Shown here: positions 1 to 14,100 of the stretch, in pieces
Layout of the letters: every line of letters starts with the position of its first letter
How positions within the stretch are numbered: position 1 is the first letter of the stretch
Origin: Acanthosoma haemorrhoidale
Taxonomy: Eukaryota > Arthropoda > Insecta > Hemiptera > Acanthosomatidae
Reading direction: 5' to 3'
Assembly (NCBI GenBank): GCA_930367205.1
Contig: OV884009.1
Coordinates: forward strand, 92,773,189 to 92,837,188
Length of the DNA: 64,000 bases
Translations under genes and position numbers: made by a program
Notes under the pieces: model-generated
Database searches by the model: none
Seen by the model: only the letters and a program-made list of their open reading frames with translations
What the model was told of the DNA's origin: nothing

Positions 1-508
1 CAACTTAAAATCCCTGTGCCCAATATAGCAATATGAGAAATCAGTCGTTAGTGTAAGTCAATAATATCAGCCCTCGACTGTTCCTAATCTATTCTCTTCC
101 TCTAGTTTTAACTTGATGTACATGTATTTGTAATTCTTGTGACAGTAAATTCTTTTTGAAATATTAAAAATTTAGCTCTCGAATAAATTTGATTCAATTG
201 CTACAAGTTCATAGGTGCAGTCCTCTCAATAAGCATTGAAAAATGTTGAAAACTTGTTCCCTCACGGTTACATAAACGTTTATTTAGTAATAATATCAAA
301 CAGTGATGAACGAGACACTGTCTCTATTAATAGGGGAAACACTTTATTATTATGTGTGTTCTTTGTCATCTGCTCGTTTTTTATATCTTTCATAATAATA
401 TAATTACACATAATTACGTTGGAATATTTGATTATACGACCCTGGCAACACTGCGTGCAGGAGGAAGGTTATGTTAATAATATGATTTTATCTCATGTCA
501 CTTGTGCT

Positions 509-536
509 ATGTTTAATCATCGTGAAATAAATGCAT
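509..536 (+). repeat. left LTR-like terminal repeat piece with AATAAA (Copia remnant)
   Basis: The 16-base run shared with 1620-1635 is followed by AATAAATGCAT in both copies, with weaker similarity extending left over about 80 bases. An AATAAA inside both copies fits the LTR poly(A) signal. Confidence 0.55.
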
Positions 537-1619
537 TATACATAAAGCAAGCAGGCAACTTAAAATTGGGTGCATGCCTGAAGAATATTGGTATGTGAGA
601 AACGAAAATGCGACTACTCTGATCATTGCTGTTTGGTTAGATGATCTGTTTCATTTTTCTAGAGACATATCACTAAAATCTTTCTTTTCTTTTTTAAATC
701 AGCTTAAAGGCAGTTTCAAAATTAATCCTATTGGAATGTTTTGGGATTCCAGCTGACTCAATTCAGCTGAATCAATGTAGGAATGGATGCAGTCCTGTAA
801 AGCACGCACCTAAATCCTCATGGAAAACTCCCAAAACCGCAATCACCAAATGATGAGAATACCTCAGCCATGTGAAAAATATTCCATACCAGGAGGCAGG
901 TGACAGTTTGTCATTTGCTTATACTAACTCATTTGCAAGCCACTAACTAGGCCTGACATTTCATTTGCGGTCAGTTTTTTGAGTCGTTTCATCAATCCAA
1001 TCCAGGACAAGGACATTGTGCTGCGGTTAAACGAATTATGTGTTACATGAAGGGTACTACAGCAGATTGGAAACTGTAGTTTGATGGCTGCAAACCATCC
1101 TCGGTCGTTGGTTTCTACGATGCTCATTGGGAAAGTGATTGTGACAATGACATTTTTACCAAATGTAAAGGAGCTGTTTATTGGGGGACAAAAAAAACAA
1201 CCGACTGCGGCTTTGTCAATATCCTACAACACCGGCGGGCATTGTGGTTGAGAGGGCTGGCTCGGGAAATAGGTTATGACAACCCTACAGTAATCCATAT
1301 TGACATCCAGAGATCAGCAAATCTAGCTGTCAATGGGTGTAATCAAGCAAGAACAAAACGCATAGATCAGATGTGTGACATCATTTCCTTCGTGAGAAGA
1401 TTCAGTCTCAACCGATTGAACTCAAAAGCATCAAAATGATGTCATGGTAGCTGACGCTCTCACAAAAGATTTTGATCAAGAGAATTGTATGAGGTGCATT
1501 TGAAATCATGGGATCATCAAATAGTGAATGTTTTTAAATATTTAATGATACGAACTATGCGTTCAGGAGGTTGGTTTTATCCCAGCCACATTTTGTGTGT
1601 GTTCTCCTTTACGTGATCA

Positions 1620-1647
1620 ATGTTTAATCATCGTGCAATAAATGCAT
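1620..1647 (+). repeat. right LTR-like terminal repeat piece with AATAAA (Copia remnant)
   Basis: Counterpart of the 509-536 segment, placed about 170 bases after the VADALTK end of the pol remnant, where a 3' LTR is expected. Confidence 0.55.
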
Positions 1648-1979
1648 CGTGTAGTGGTTTTAAGTGATTACATTTCGACAGCATCAACATGAAGGCTGAT
1701 AAGACTCTTAACTATTGGTCACCGCAGCCTTCTTGTTGAACGTAGGAAAAATAATGAATTTAGGCTCGAGCCACCAAGATGCGTTGTTGGCCTACTTGAC
1801 AATAAGCAATTCGGGTAGCTTTCATTTCGTGTACTCTAACGCCTTTTCATATTTGACAATTTTAATTAAATTTTGATTATACGTGATTTATCTACATTAA
1901 AACTGATGTAACTTGTGACGATGTAATTAAATGTATTGTATAAGTAATGCATGTTACATATCTATGTTATATGTTGCAG

Positions 1980-2023
1980 GGGGCCAGGTGATGAAGTGAG
2001 TCTGCTTTAAGAAAGGGTCCAAA
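1980..2023 (+). other. TRMT9B: 5' UTR part of the first coding exon
   Basis: A good acceptor (ATGTTGCAG, ending at 1979) precedes this segment, so the exon probably starts at 1980 and at least one noncoding exon lies further upstream, possibly outside the window. An in-frame TGA at 1997-1999 closes the frame ahead of the ATG at 2024, and the context ccaaaATGG is good for initiation. Confidence 0.55.
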
Positions 2024-2189
2024 ATGGTAGAATGGGAGGCGCGGTGTCTTGCCCTGGAGCAAGCATATGTGCACGAGGTTTACCACCAGATGGGCGGGAG
2101 TGAGGCTGGAGCAAAGCAGCACCCTCCTTGGCCCCGCGTCACCCACTTCCTAAACCAACTGGAACCAGGCTCCATCGTGTGCGATGTCG
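2024..2189 (+). CDS. TRMT9B: TRMT9B coding exon 1 (residues 1-55)
   Basis: The ATG at 2024 opens the family N-terminus with [10 protein letters not shown] and PPWPRV..FL, then SIVCDV at the start of SAM motif I. The donor GTAGGT at 2190 splits the first glycine codon of the motif (phase 1). Confidence 0.92.
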
Positions 2190-5100
2190 GTAGGTTTACT
2201 CTACCAACATTCCAAAACAGCTGGAAATGTGCTCATTATGTCTAAATAAAAAAAAAAAAAAAAAAGAAGAAGTATATACAAATAAACGTAAAAAAAAGTC
2301 AGCCAAACTCAGATGATATTTAAGTTTTAAAGGTTTAATTTTTCTCCTAGTGGTTTGAGGACAATTTAGTAGAGACGGTGCCTTTTATTTTATCAAATAA
2401 TGTTTTGGAACATGTGTGTTTAGTATCCTTTTTAGCAATTTAAATAGATCTGTCGATATTTTAGCTATACATATTTTTTAATTTGTAGAATACGTATCAG
2501 TTACCGAGATGGTTTAGAAATTAACACAAATTATTTTGAATCATTTAAAAAACCAACGGGGAGTCCCAAATATATTGATATCGTTTGCTGAAGAAGGCAA
2601 TGGATCATGGTAATAAAATATAGCATTCATACAATATTTATAAATTCTCATTTACTCTTCATTCGTGCAGTTCTTACAATATCCATTCATACAGTCATAT
2701 AGACATAGGGCCGGGAACGATCCCCCATTTCGCCCAAAATATTGTCACTTACCCGCCTGTGGTGAATTGGACCCTAAAGCAGGGATCTTGCGAAGAGAGG
2801 AAGAGGCAGGCAAGCAAGCATGCATACAATAATGAAGACAGCAATAACCAATCTTCAAACACTTAAATTTACACTTATTTAATTCATATTGTAATTTTTG
2901 CATAATATTTTCATTGTAAATATTGTTTCTTTGAAGGCTCCGATTGGGGTTGATTCATCCCCTTGAGAATAACGACTAAAGTATTTGGATATAGAAGTAA
3001 TGAATTCGGTTCAGAGAACAGAATTTAAACATGAGAAGTAACGCCTACAAGGTAACCGGTTGGAAGGTTAAAATTAACCTTGCCAACTATCATATATTTC
3101 ATATTTCGTTGGACCCTTCAACTGACAATCAGCTAAATATGACCCACAGTTCCATCATTGACTAAGTAATTATATGTATAGTAATTTTGTGTAATAGGAT
3201 TGTGTGAAGAGCTAGACGAAAGTATATTCTCAAAAAGAAAAACAAATAGTACTGGGAGGGTGTTACCCCCACTGTGCGTTTTCGGAACGATGTGTCTAGT
3301 GAACGAGACATATGAGTGTTCCGTAAAAGAGATTCGACAGCTTGTCATGAAAATGTTCGTAAAAATATTATTACTTCTCTTAAATTATGTTACCGACAAG
3401 CTCTACGCCAAATGAAAAGAAATAAAACGTTATATAAGGAAATTTAATGGTATCCATTCGTTACACCTCTCGTCACTTGGATTTTTGGAATTTTTCACAG
3501 AAAGTAAACCTTATGTAAAAATGAATTGATTAAGGTTTATGTTGTGACAAGGGGCCGAATAATGAGACACATTTTTATATGTAATTGAATAACGCGATTT
3601 ATTTACACAATGAGACATAGATATTACAAACAGAATGTATACACTCAAACAACTGAAACCTTCTGAACACATGCCAGGTTTCTTAACACACTGTTATTTA
3701 TATCAGCTAACCAAACTTATAGTTATTTATAACTGCTTCACTATAGTTTATTTCTAGGTATTGTATTTGAACATAAACTATGTTTGAGCATGAACATAAT
3801 TATATTATTTAAAAACAAATTTAGGTATATGTTTCTTGTTTAAAAACATTTTAGTCGGTAAACTAAACAAAAAATAAATGAATTAATCTAAATTATTACA
3901 AAAAGATCGTGAGGCCAGTGATTATTTGAGGCATTTTTTAGTTAATTTATTACATTATTATTATTACTGCTACTTATAAATAATAATGACCATTCAGTTT
4001 TACTATTCTTAAAATCTCAAATTTCGACCAAGATTATTAATTCTAGTATTTTATGAGTATCTCTGTTCAAAAATGTTGAGTAATTGTAGTCCTAGTATAC
4101 TGTAAGTAATGGAATTATCTTTTGATTTTCATTTATAGTTTTTGAATATTTGATTTGAAAGCAAGAAATATAGAGGTTGTTTTCTAACTGTATCTCCAAA
4201 CTCAAAATTGACAGTAATGATAAAATGTAAATCAATATGTGGTTAATTAATGTAATAATTATACGAATGATACGTGTATATTGTGTGTATACTGCAAATA
4301 CAAGTTCAAATTGTCATTTTCCGACAAAAATGTATATTAAATTATTGATTCAGTGAAACTTAAAAAAAAATAAATAAACAATGGATTGGAACATATGAAA
4401 TGTCAGTTCCTAGGGTATGAGGGAAATATAAAAAAAAAAAAAACTTCAACAGTAAACTTTTTATTCAAAATAACTTAACCGTTAGCTTCAATACATTTTT
4501 CCCAACGACCAACCAAGTTTCTTTTATCCCTTGTTTAAAGAAAATTTTGGCTTTGAATCAATATTATTTTCAATATGTTTTCATTTTGCTAATATTTTGT
4601 ATTTTAAAGAAACGCTCTTTTTAAAGTTTTTTAAAAAAATTAAAGTTGAACGCTCTGAAAAATGATAGTTGGTGACAAGTCAGGTGAATATGGTGGATGT
4701 GGTAAAAACTCTATTTTCAGATCATAATCATAATCGTAATTTTCTTAAGTTTACTGACTAAAATGTGATCGGGCAATTTCGTGAAGAAGTATAGGTCCTC
4801 TCCTGTTGACAAGAACTGGAAATTTTTCTTTCAATTTTTCATAAAATTTGTCTATTGCTGAACAGTAAGAGGCCCCTTGTCTCACCAGTTTTTAATTAAA
4901 AAAAACAAATTTGATTAAAATAAATAAATCTGACATTTCATATGTTCCAACACTATGGGCAGCAGTGAGCAAAAAATTGCAATTTGAAATGAACAATCAA
5001 ATCTTCATTGTGTGACGAATAATATGACATTTGAACGATGTTTCATTTAAAAAAAGTAAACAGTTTGTCAGTACACAATACTATTTTAGATGAAATTGTC

Positions 5101-8100
5101 CAGGTTGTGGAAGTGGAAAATATCTGAGTGTCAATCCTTCAGTTATTAAACTTGGAGTTGATCGATGTTGCCGTTTGGCCATGTCAGCAAGGGAAGATCA
5201 AAATGAGGTATGATAGTGAGCTCTTATTTTGAAGTAACACTATTAACTTGACTTTTCTAATTTTTACAGTATACCCTAAATAGTTTAATTGTCATTTCCA
5301 TATTACAGTTTGTTTCCTATAATAATAAGTATCATACATTCACTAGATTTTAAAAAGAGGAACTCATACTTCCAAGTTACAAACAAAACGATAACAAAGG
5401 ACTATTCTAATTGAAGCTGGATAAATTAATCATTAATTTCATAAGGATAAAAGTTAATTTTTTTTAATTCAATAACAACTTTATTATGATGAAATTACAA
5501 TCTGCCTACTTAATTATTGAGATAAGTGTTTTCATTCATACCATATTTACAATTCATCATTCGTTCGCACATTCATACAATATTTACAAACAGCCCAGGG
5601 GCCCCCCAAGTCCACACGCTGTTGCCTCCCTCGCAAGCGAAAGAGGAAGCAGAGTCTCGGGAAGTCCCCCACGCTCCCCACCAGCCACGTCGCCGGATAC
5701 GAGCCAGCGGAGGCTGACGAAGAGCGCGAGAGCCACATACGCTCAGGACATGATTGGAGAAACTGCCCATTGCCAGGACTCCCACTGTGCGCATTTATAG
5801 TAGGTCACGAGGCCACTGCCGTTTCAGTCTCCGGGGAGGATTATAGGGATGAGTGGAGCAGTGCAATGACTGTGCTACGGGATTAGGGTGGTTAGATAGG
5901 TTACTATGGAATTTCATGAATTTGGAAGGGATGAGTTCAAGAATGTAGGGTATATTAAGATCATTATGAAGGGTTTTGTTGGTGACGTAATAGGGGGCAT
6001 TTACTATTGTTCTCAGGACTTTTGATTGAAAGGATTGGATGCGCTTGATGTTCGACTTTTTTGCTGTCCCCCCATAGCTCTATTCCGTATGTCCAGATTG
6101 GCTTAAGTATAACTTTGTAAATAAGTAGTTTATTTTCTATTGAGAGACGGGATGTCCTTCGAAGTAGTCTGTACAGTAGTCCAAAGCGTCTGTTTAGTTC
6201 TTGTCTTTTTAGCCTCGTGTGTGGGTTCCATGTAAGTCTTTTGTCGAGATGGAAGCCTAAATACCTTACTGTCTCAGACACGGGGAGAGGAATCGAATTG
6301 AAAAATACTAGCGGACAGGACTTGCGGCAGAGGGTAAAGGTTATGTGGGAACATTTTGCTTCATTGACCTTGATTCGCCATTGGTTGCACCAATACTCGA
6401 TCTCATCAAGGTGTTTTTGAAGGTTTTGGGATGCTATATCAGGGTCTGAGTGGGATGACAAGACTGCAGTGTCATCTGCAAATGTTGCCAAGAAGGTATT
6501 GGGGGTAGAGGGGACATCAGCGGTATATAGGTTATAGAGGATGGGACCCAGGACGCTGCCCTGTGGAACTCCTGCTTTTATGGGATAGTATTTAGAATAT
6601 TCTAAACCACAGTGGACTTGGAAGAAGCGGTTTGAAAGGTAGGACTTTAGGATTAGAAAAAGGGTCTGTGGTAAATGTGTTTTGAGCTTGTAAAGCAAAC
6701 CTGCGTGCCAAACCCTGTCAAAAGCTTGAGCTATGTCCAGAAATGCAGCAGTGCAATACTGTTTGGATTCAAGGGCTGAGGAAATGTGATCAACAACGCG
6801 TCAACAAAGTTAAGTCCTCATTAACTGCCATGAGTACTCTTCGCAAAGTCATACTTGCGAATAGGGTCTAAATGTTTGAAAATTTGAAGTACAAAATTTA
6901 ATTGTTAAAAAATGTACTATAAAAGTAATAATCATTATATAATAAAAGTGATTTTTACCGAATCCGGAGGGAGTGTCTTTACTATACAAAAGAACCGATC
7001 AGTCGCCACTCGTTTCTGTTGTTGTTAATTGAATGTAAAATATTTCGAATCGTGGTTTTGCTCTCTTGTGACCGCAAGTCACAAAATATTTACATCATTA
7101 TTCATCAGGACTTTATCGAGACATTTTATTTGATCCCCAATTAAAAATGATCCTGATTGAATTGATAAAATTTTTTTTTTAATTTTAATTAACATCTAAT
7201 TTAGAGGATTCATTAAAAAGAAGCCTCTAGATACCATATGTTCCTTTTATAGGTAAATTATTTGTAAATTCGTCACAGTTAATTATAATCAGTATTAGTT
7301 TAAAATATTTTGAGATTTATATAGTTGGTAAAACCAAAGCATCTTTAACAAAAGTCTTTGGAGGTTAGTAGTGGCAAATGAACGTTGCTTTATCAAATAT
7401 GTATCAAGTTCAGGCAGAACTGATATAGTTATAGCAACTAAGAAACTGCTTGGAATTATAAGTACATATACGAATATGTTTATATTTACACATAAAAGTC
7501 ACGTGATCACCATATTTCGAGCAGTTGTAGAACATATCTTTGAAAATTAAATCCGTTTTAACGGCCCCTGTTTTAGTGCGTACAGGAATACGAATGGAAA
7601 ATGTTAAATGTATTTAAAAATAGAACTTCTTCCTTTAGTCTCAAGAGAAACTTCTCCTTTTTTTTTGGCAAATAAAATCATTTTTTGATAACTTTTTTTA
7701 TTGTTTATTGGCCATAAAATGCTTTAATTGTTGTTTGCTTATTGGTTGGAGAGAATTGGATTAGGACTGCTCACAATGGATTCACAGAATATGATTGGTG
7801 TGAAAAAAAAAAAAAAAAATTACCTCTGTATTCTCCATTCTCCATAATGTAATTATAGTCACAGTTGACTGTCATAAATATTAGTTTACAGCAGAACCTC
7901 TGTTCTGACCGCAGGTTTATGCACTCCTGGAATCTCTCTGGTGGTTATTGGTCTCTGCAAAGTCAATCAAGCTAATGTAGCTTCATTTGCAGTTCAGCTC
8001 ATTCGCCCTTTCATCCCAGACAGTACACAGCCGGTGTGGGCACCAGGACATGCCCTAATAATGGTGTCCAGGGTGTTACGGACGGTTGCAAAATCTCTTA

Positions 8101-11100
8101 TGCTCTACATTAACTACCTACCTACTAACTAGATATATGTACCGATATTATAAGAATAAAATAAAAACTCTAACCTTAGTTAGCATTTTATTCAACTACT
8201 CTTCGGTTCGTGATAGCAAATAGATAAACTTGCTTTGAACACGTTTAACGAATGAGCAAGGTGAATGGAGGGGGAAGGGAGTACCAGAAGTATATTACGA
8301 CGAAGGAATTGTGTAGTATTGTAGTTCTTTGGAGTTAAGGGCATAGGATGGATTTTAGGCATCAGGTTTGACGTAAATAAACGTCTACTTTGGTGTAGAA
8401 TATGGAGAAGAGATATGAAGGTTATTAAGTAAGGTAGAGTTTATAGAAGTAAGTATGACAAGGAAGTAAGTGCGCCGATGGTATGGAGTAAGCCAGTTTA
8501 ATTGGGAATACAATGGGGTAATCCTATAATCTCTTGGGTAACCTAGTATGGATCTAATGGATGCGTTGACCACCCAGTCAGGTTACTCCAAGTCCATCGT
8601 ACACAAGAGAGCAATAGTTTAAGTGACGTAAGACGATGGAGGAAATAAGATTAACTGAGACAGAGGGAGGGAAAAGTCACGGAGTGTCTTTGGTTGGACC
8701 AAGGAGTTGAAATCGAATTTTTTGTGATGGCTACAGTGTCATTCCAAGTTACAACGTTGTCGATGAGAAGTCCTAGGTACTGAACTGTAGTTTTGTTAGA
8801 GGCATTAACTTAATTAATTTGGTGATTCTTCTAGTCGGTTAATTAGTGATTTATTTTATATTATAGTATATTTAGTCTTCAGAATTTTTAGATTAAAGTG
8901 AATTTGGCAAGCCCATTCAGCAAGTGAGTTGATATCTGTGATATGTTTAAAATTTTTATCAAAATCGGCAGGATAAATGAATGGTAAATTTGGAAGTCAT
9001 TGGCATACAAATGGTACTTTTTATGAGGTATTGGTTGTTACGATACTTGGGATACCTAACCGGTAGAGGATAAGAGTAGCGGAGCTTAAATTTTCCATAG
9101 ATGTCTTTCAAGATGTCCACAAAGTCAGATTGGGGCATGTTAGAAATCGTTAGAGACTTATTGAGAGGAAGGACTCAATACATTTTAAGGAGATTTCGGA
9201 GGGAGGGAGTGAGTTTATTATGAAGAAAGCTATGGTCTATTGGTTTTACTGAAGTCAAAGATGATAGGTATGATTAATTTCTCGTCGTCCACAGCAAGTC
9301 TGATGTCATGAGTTATTTTAAGCCAGATTGGAGAGGATCAATGATATTTCATTGCTGAAGGAAGGCGGAGATTTTTGATGGCATTCATTAGATAATTATA
9401 GATAATTGCGAATAAAAAACAAGTAGAGGATACTCTCTCATGAAGCAAATCACGCATAAGGGCGTGGACGTTAAAGGTTTTACCCGAAAATATCTAACAC
9501 GTGTAAAGATGACTGAACCGATGACATGACTTTCTGGAAGTTTCTATTATGTATGGGTCATCGAATTCTACCAGTAAGACCTAATTGATATATGCATTCT
9601 TTATTAGAAATCGAACAAATAACAGCGGTATTTGGGTAGAATAATGGGGTAATACCTCGGGAATTGTTCGGTTTGTTAACGGTACATATATGGTGTAAAA
9701 TACCAAATGTCATCCAATACATTTACCCAGGGCAATTACCAGCTGGTTTTAATACAACTTTATTCACACAAGCATTTTTCAATAGTCTGACTTTTTGGCA
9801 TATTGATGCCAAAAACGTTGGATGCAAGAGGAAAATTTCTTGATGAAAGGTCCGCATTACCGACTAATGACTCTGTGACTCTGCTGTGGTTTAAATTATT
9901 ACTAAAATGCATTTATAGACAAGATATACCTTACCAATTAGAATAGCCTATGAAGGTTTCCAGACCATCCTTAAACGGTAAACGAACGCCATACCGCACA
10001 GCTAGTTCTTGAAATATTTATATCATTATATATTAGTTGTAAGAGTTTTAACTCTTCGCACTAATATATGCAAACCAGATTAAGAACCTACATACAGAAC
10101 ATCTGGTAGACTGTTTAGAGTTTATATTAAATTTATATTGCTTGCCTGTGGGCTCAATGGGATAAATGAAGGCATTGTGATAAAATCAAATTCTTTCCTG
10201 GAATAGATCATCGAGTCCCTATTATATGGGGATACAGCGAAATGGTCGCTGTTTTTCAACGTGCTTCCATTGTACCTATGAGAGAGATACCTTTCAAACG
10301 AACAATCATAAATATATATAAAGTGAATTCTTACCCCTTTAGTAAAACGTACACGAGAAGAAAGCAGGAACATGCCAGAGACCGTTTGATGCTATAACAC
10401 AATATTTCCAACGGCCCAGTCAGTATAAAAGTAGACTAATAAAATATAAATATGCAATATATAGAAATTATACAAATCATCACAATTAAATGTTATAAAT
10501 TGTAACGTTTTATAAAATCAAGTAAATTCGCTATGTTAAGTAAAGAAAACATTCCTAAGAACAACAAATAATGTAAGTTTCTTATTAAATAAAAATGGGG
10601 AGGGGGATTGATTACATATAAAAACCCAAATATATACCTGTATTAAAAATTACCATTTCACTTCAATGTACAATGATATGACATAAAATGTTTTTCTAGG
10701 TATTGGTATGCGACAATCTTGCTCTGCCCTTTCGTGATGAAAGTTTCGATGCTGTACTTTCCATAGCTGTTGTCCATCATTTTGCAACTACTGAAAGAAG
10801 AATTACAGCTCTTAAAGAACTTGCGAGGATATTGAGGATAGGAGGACGATTGGTTATATCAGTTTGGGCAATGGAACAAAGGCATAGAAAAGTAAATATT
10901 TACCTCACTATATACATTATATATACATATAAAATAAAACACTACTTATATACTTATGAACCCTGTAACTAATTCATGAAAGATATTTTTTTTCTAATGC
11001 ACACCCTTTTGGCTATTCTCCTTTGGTGGTCTCCCAGGTTAGTTAATATTCAATTTGGTAACGTGGACATAGAAATGGATTTTTCAACAGTGAAGGGCCA

Positions 11101-14100
11101 TGGAAAGAATGACGTGATAGACAAAATAGCAGGTAGGATATTTGGTAAGAAACAAAGTAATGACGGATTAGGTTTGTCTTATAATGGGTGATCAACTGCA
11201 ATGGCCATTATCGTCCTTGAAAATAGTAATTAAGAATAAGTAAATGCGTACCATCTATTCATTTTAAAATAAATAATGAAAAAAATCAATAGATAGGAAG
11301 GTTTCCGTGGTTTAATGAGTTCATTGAAGGAGTGACAAATGACAAAAAAATATGCGGTCAATCGATACCCAAGGCAAGAAACAATGCAATATTTGTTGAG
11401 AAGATGGTAAGAAAATAAAACTAACAAAATAAAGACAAAAACGAAAATGATTAATAATGCGAGAGATATAAAATATTAGTACTAGATTCTATTGACAGGA
11501 GTATTATTGGCCTTGATAAATTATTTTATGATAGAAATAATAGATAGTTTTTTTCAAGCCGAAATCAATCTTGCAAATCTTAGAAGTAAGTATTCACGAT
11601 AATTTGAAAGTTGTTCAAGACGAAGTAACTGAGGAATATACATAAATAAATAAGTCAGGATTCATAGCCTGAATTCAATGAACTTATGGGAGTCGGTAGC
11701 AATAAAAAAATAACGATAAAGTGGTATGAAACTTTTTTAGTAGTAATTATATACAAGGTTTGCATTAGTTTGTAATTAAAAATGTGCATTTGCAGGTACT
11801 TAGTTACATTGTAACTCTAAGTAATTAATTGTACCGATAAATAATAAGCAAGCATAAATTGAAATCACATATAATTTCACACATACATAATAATAACAAT
11901 AGAAAAATGTATGGATTGTAAGGAATTACCTTATCATCGTTCCTGCAATGGAATCGTGAAGGACACTCTTAAATTAATTTGGAAGCTGAAGCTGCCGATG
12001 AAAATACTGGCCATGTACCCTGTTCAAGAACTTTTGTGAACTGCTAGCATAGTCAGTAAATTCAACAATATCGCCTAACTAACCCTTAACTAAAACAGCC
12101 CAGGTTGGCAAATATTTCCAGAGTGGTCCAAGAAATTGTGAAATTCTAAAAAATAATGGTTAGTGAAAAGTTACTAATGGCAATATAATAATTAATGTAA
12201 TTAAAGGATTTGAGTCAATTTACAAATATATATATATATATATATATATATTCCAATTCGATTAATGTTAAATGCTCATAAGTATCGTAAATAAATTGTA
12301 AATTATATTACACATTATAGAAAACAAAAAATTAAATTGACCGACTACAACGATGGTCGTCAACGTATCTAACTAAGCAAAAACGGCTAAGTTAGATGTT
12401 TACATTAACAAATTAATGTTTTCCCTCTCTCTTCGATCCACCGGATCAACACAACAACAATTAACATAATTATTCCGTATATGTTATTATCACGCAAACA
12501 CTTCCACAGCTCAACTAGTAGATTGTTTTTCGGCGGGCCCAGCGCCATCTAGTGTCTCTTGGCGTGACTTCAGTCAGCTGCCCGTCGTTAAAGCAGCTAA
12601 CAAGAAAGGTTCTTTACCTTTTAAACATATAAGGAAAAATGTAGTCACGGAGGTTTATTTCCCTGTATTCTTAACAACATAAACCAATTGACTATTTCCA
12701 GATATTGTCCGTGAATTATTTTGATAACAGTGAAGACTCATGACCAGATGTTGGGTGCCAAATGGAACATAATTACTCTACCTAGACGCTCCCCTGGTTA
12801 GATAACATTACCTGAAACCGATAGTTACATAACATATAATAAGACACCCTAAGACTGATACGGGTTCATGAGTATTATTACCCTGGTATTATTGTCAGGT
12901 ATTATTTCCAGCTGGGACACACGGATATATGAATTTGATGAGTGGATCACGCCCTTATATATTACACTCAGTGGAGCGTCAATACAAAAAAAGGCTGACA
13001 ACCGCAAGGGGGAAAAGGCTTTGCGGAATGATGATTATTGAAAAAAAAAAAAACACAGCTGTCGAAAACCAACCTTTTCAATAAATCAAACATTGAGGTT
13101 AACTGAGCTTCCCCCACAAACGCCACTGTTGTATGCATAAATATCAGACTAAGGGGCACAAGCAGAAGAAATTTAAGAAGAGCAATGCAATGTCGAGAAA
13201 TCTTATTAGCGAATCGAATAATAAAAAAAAATGTACATCAAGCTGTCAAGGAAAAAATGTGACCTACATTTTATTTTCCTTTATACTTTATACTTTTAGG
13301 AAGCATGTTCATTTCCTTGATAGGTGCCTTTCACAATTCATTACCGGTCAAGGACGTAAAAGTAGGTGTTGATCGACAGAAAAAAATTTTCACCAGGCAA
13401 ATCTTGAGTGACTGCATTATTACGTTTGGTGTTCTTTTGAAGCATTTTAATCAGTATATCTATTCATTTTTTTTTTTTTTTTTACGTTAGATATATCCTA
13501 TAAAACATTATTTAGAAAACTAAATAAAAACTAGATGATAATTAGGATGATAAATAAAAAATAGATAATAAGAAAAGAGTTATGGCGAGGCCGAGATATG
13601 AACTCTTATTGTTGATCTCCGGCTAGTTGCTCTTCTATCTGAGCTATCGAATTTCAAACAGCAGCCGTAGCCATATCCGATCTCTTTAGCCTGGCCTCGT
13701 CCGACCTCAGAAAAACCCAACAAAAACACAGGAACGACATTTTTGTAAGGTGATTCCAATTTATACAAATACTTTTAAATGAACTCAAATTCAACCCTGC
13801 TGTTCCCAGGCGTGTAGTGAAGTCACACAAACATATCTTTCCTGTCCAGCCACTTCTCTAAACATACATGAGCATCTAGACCGAATCAGTTCATGAGTCA
13901 GATGTGATAAACACATATCACCATCATTGCCTCTAAACGCTACCCTCTCTTTCTTCTTAACTCACCTCCGTTTTATATCCAACCCCTCCAATACCCATCC
14001 ATCTATGGACTTTGTCTGGCTCATGGACCAATCGTTAACCTGGATAGAACACGTCCGACAAATATCCCAATGTTCGTTTTTCCTTCCACAGAAGACAACT

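Larger units (their letters stand above)
431..1656 (+). mobile_element. Copia-type LTR retrotransposon remnant, internally deleted and frame-broken
   Basis: The 574-756 frame matches the end of a Ty1/Copia reverse transcriptase: LIIAVWLDDL is the catalytic box equivalent and LKGSFKINPIG follows the usual order. A further block, readable only by switching frames, matches Copia RT/RNase H: RPDISFAV near 951, DAHWESDCDND near 1120, LWLRGLAREI and PTVIHIDIQ with RTKRID (1242-1400), then VADALTK (about 1447). Stops and shifts are frequent. The ends look alike: an identical run atgtttaatcatcgtg followed by AATAAATGCAT occurs at 509 and 1620, so both flanks are probably LTR pieces. Gag, protease, integrase and most of RT are missing. 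It lies just upstream of TRMT9B exon 1. Confidence 0.8.

Noticed and set aside
5486..5800. 104-codon + frame and overlapping frames on both strands
   Set aside because: They lie in the GC-rich 3' UTR of the minus-strand LINE. Overlap on both strands indicates composition, not coding.
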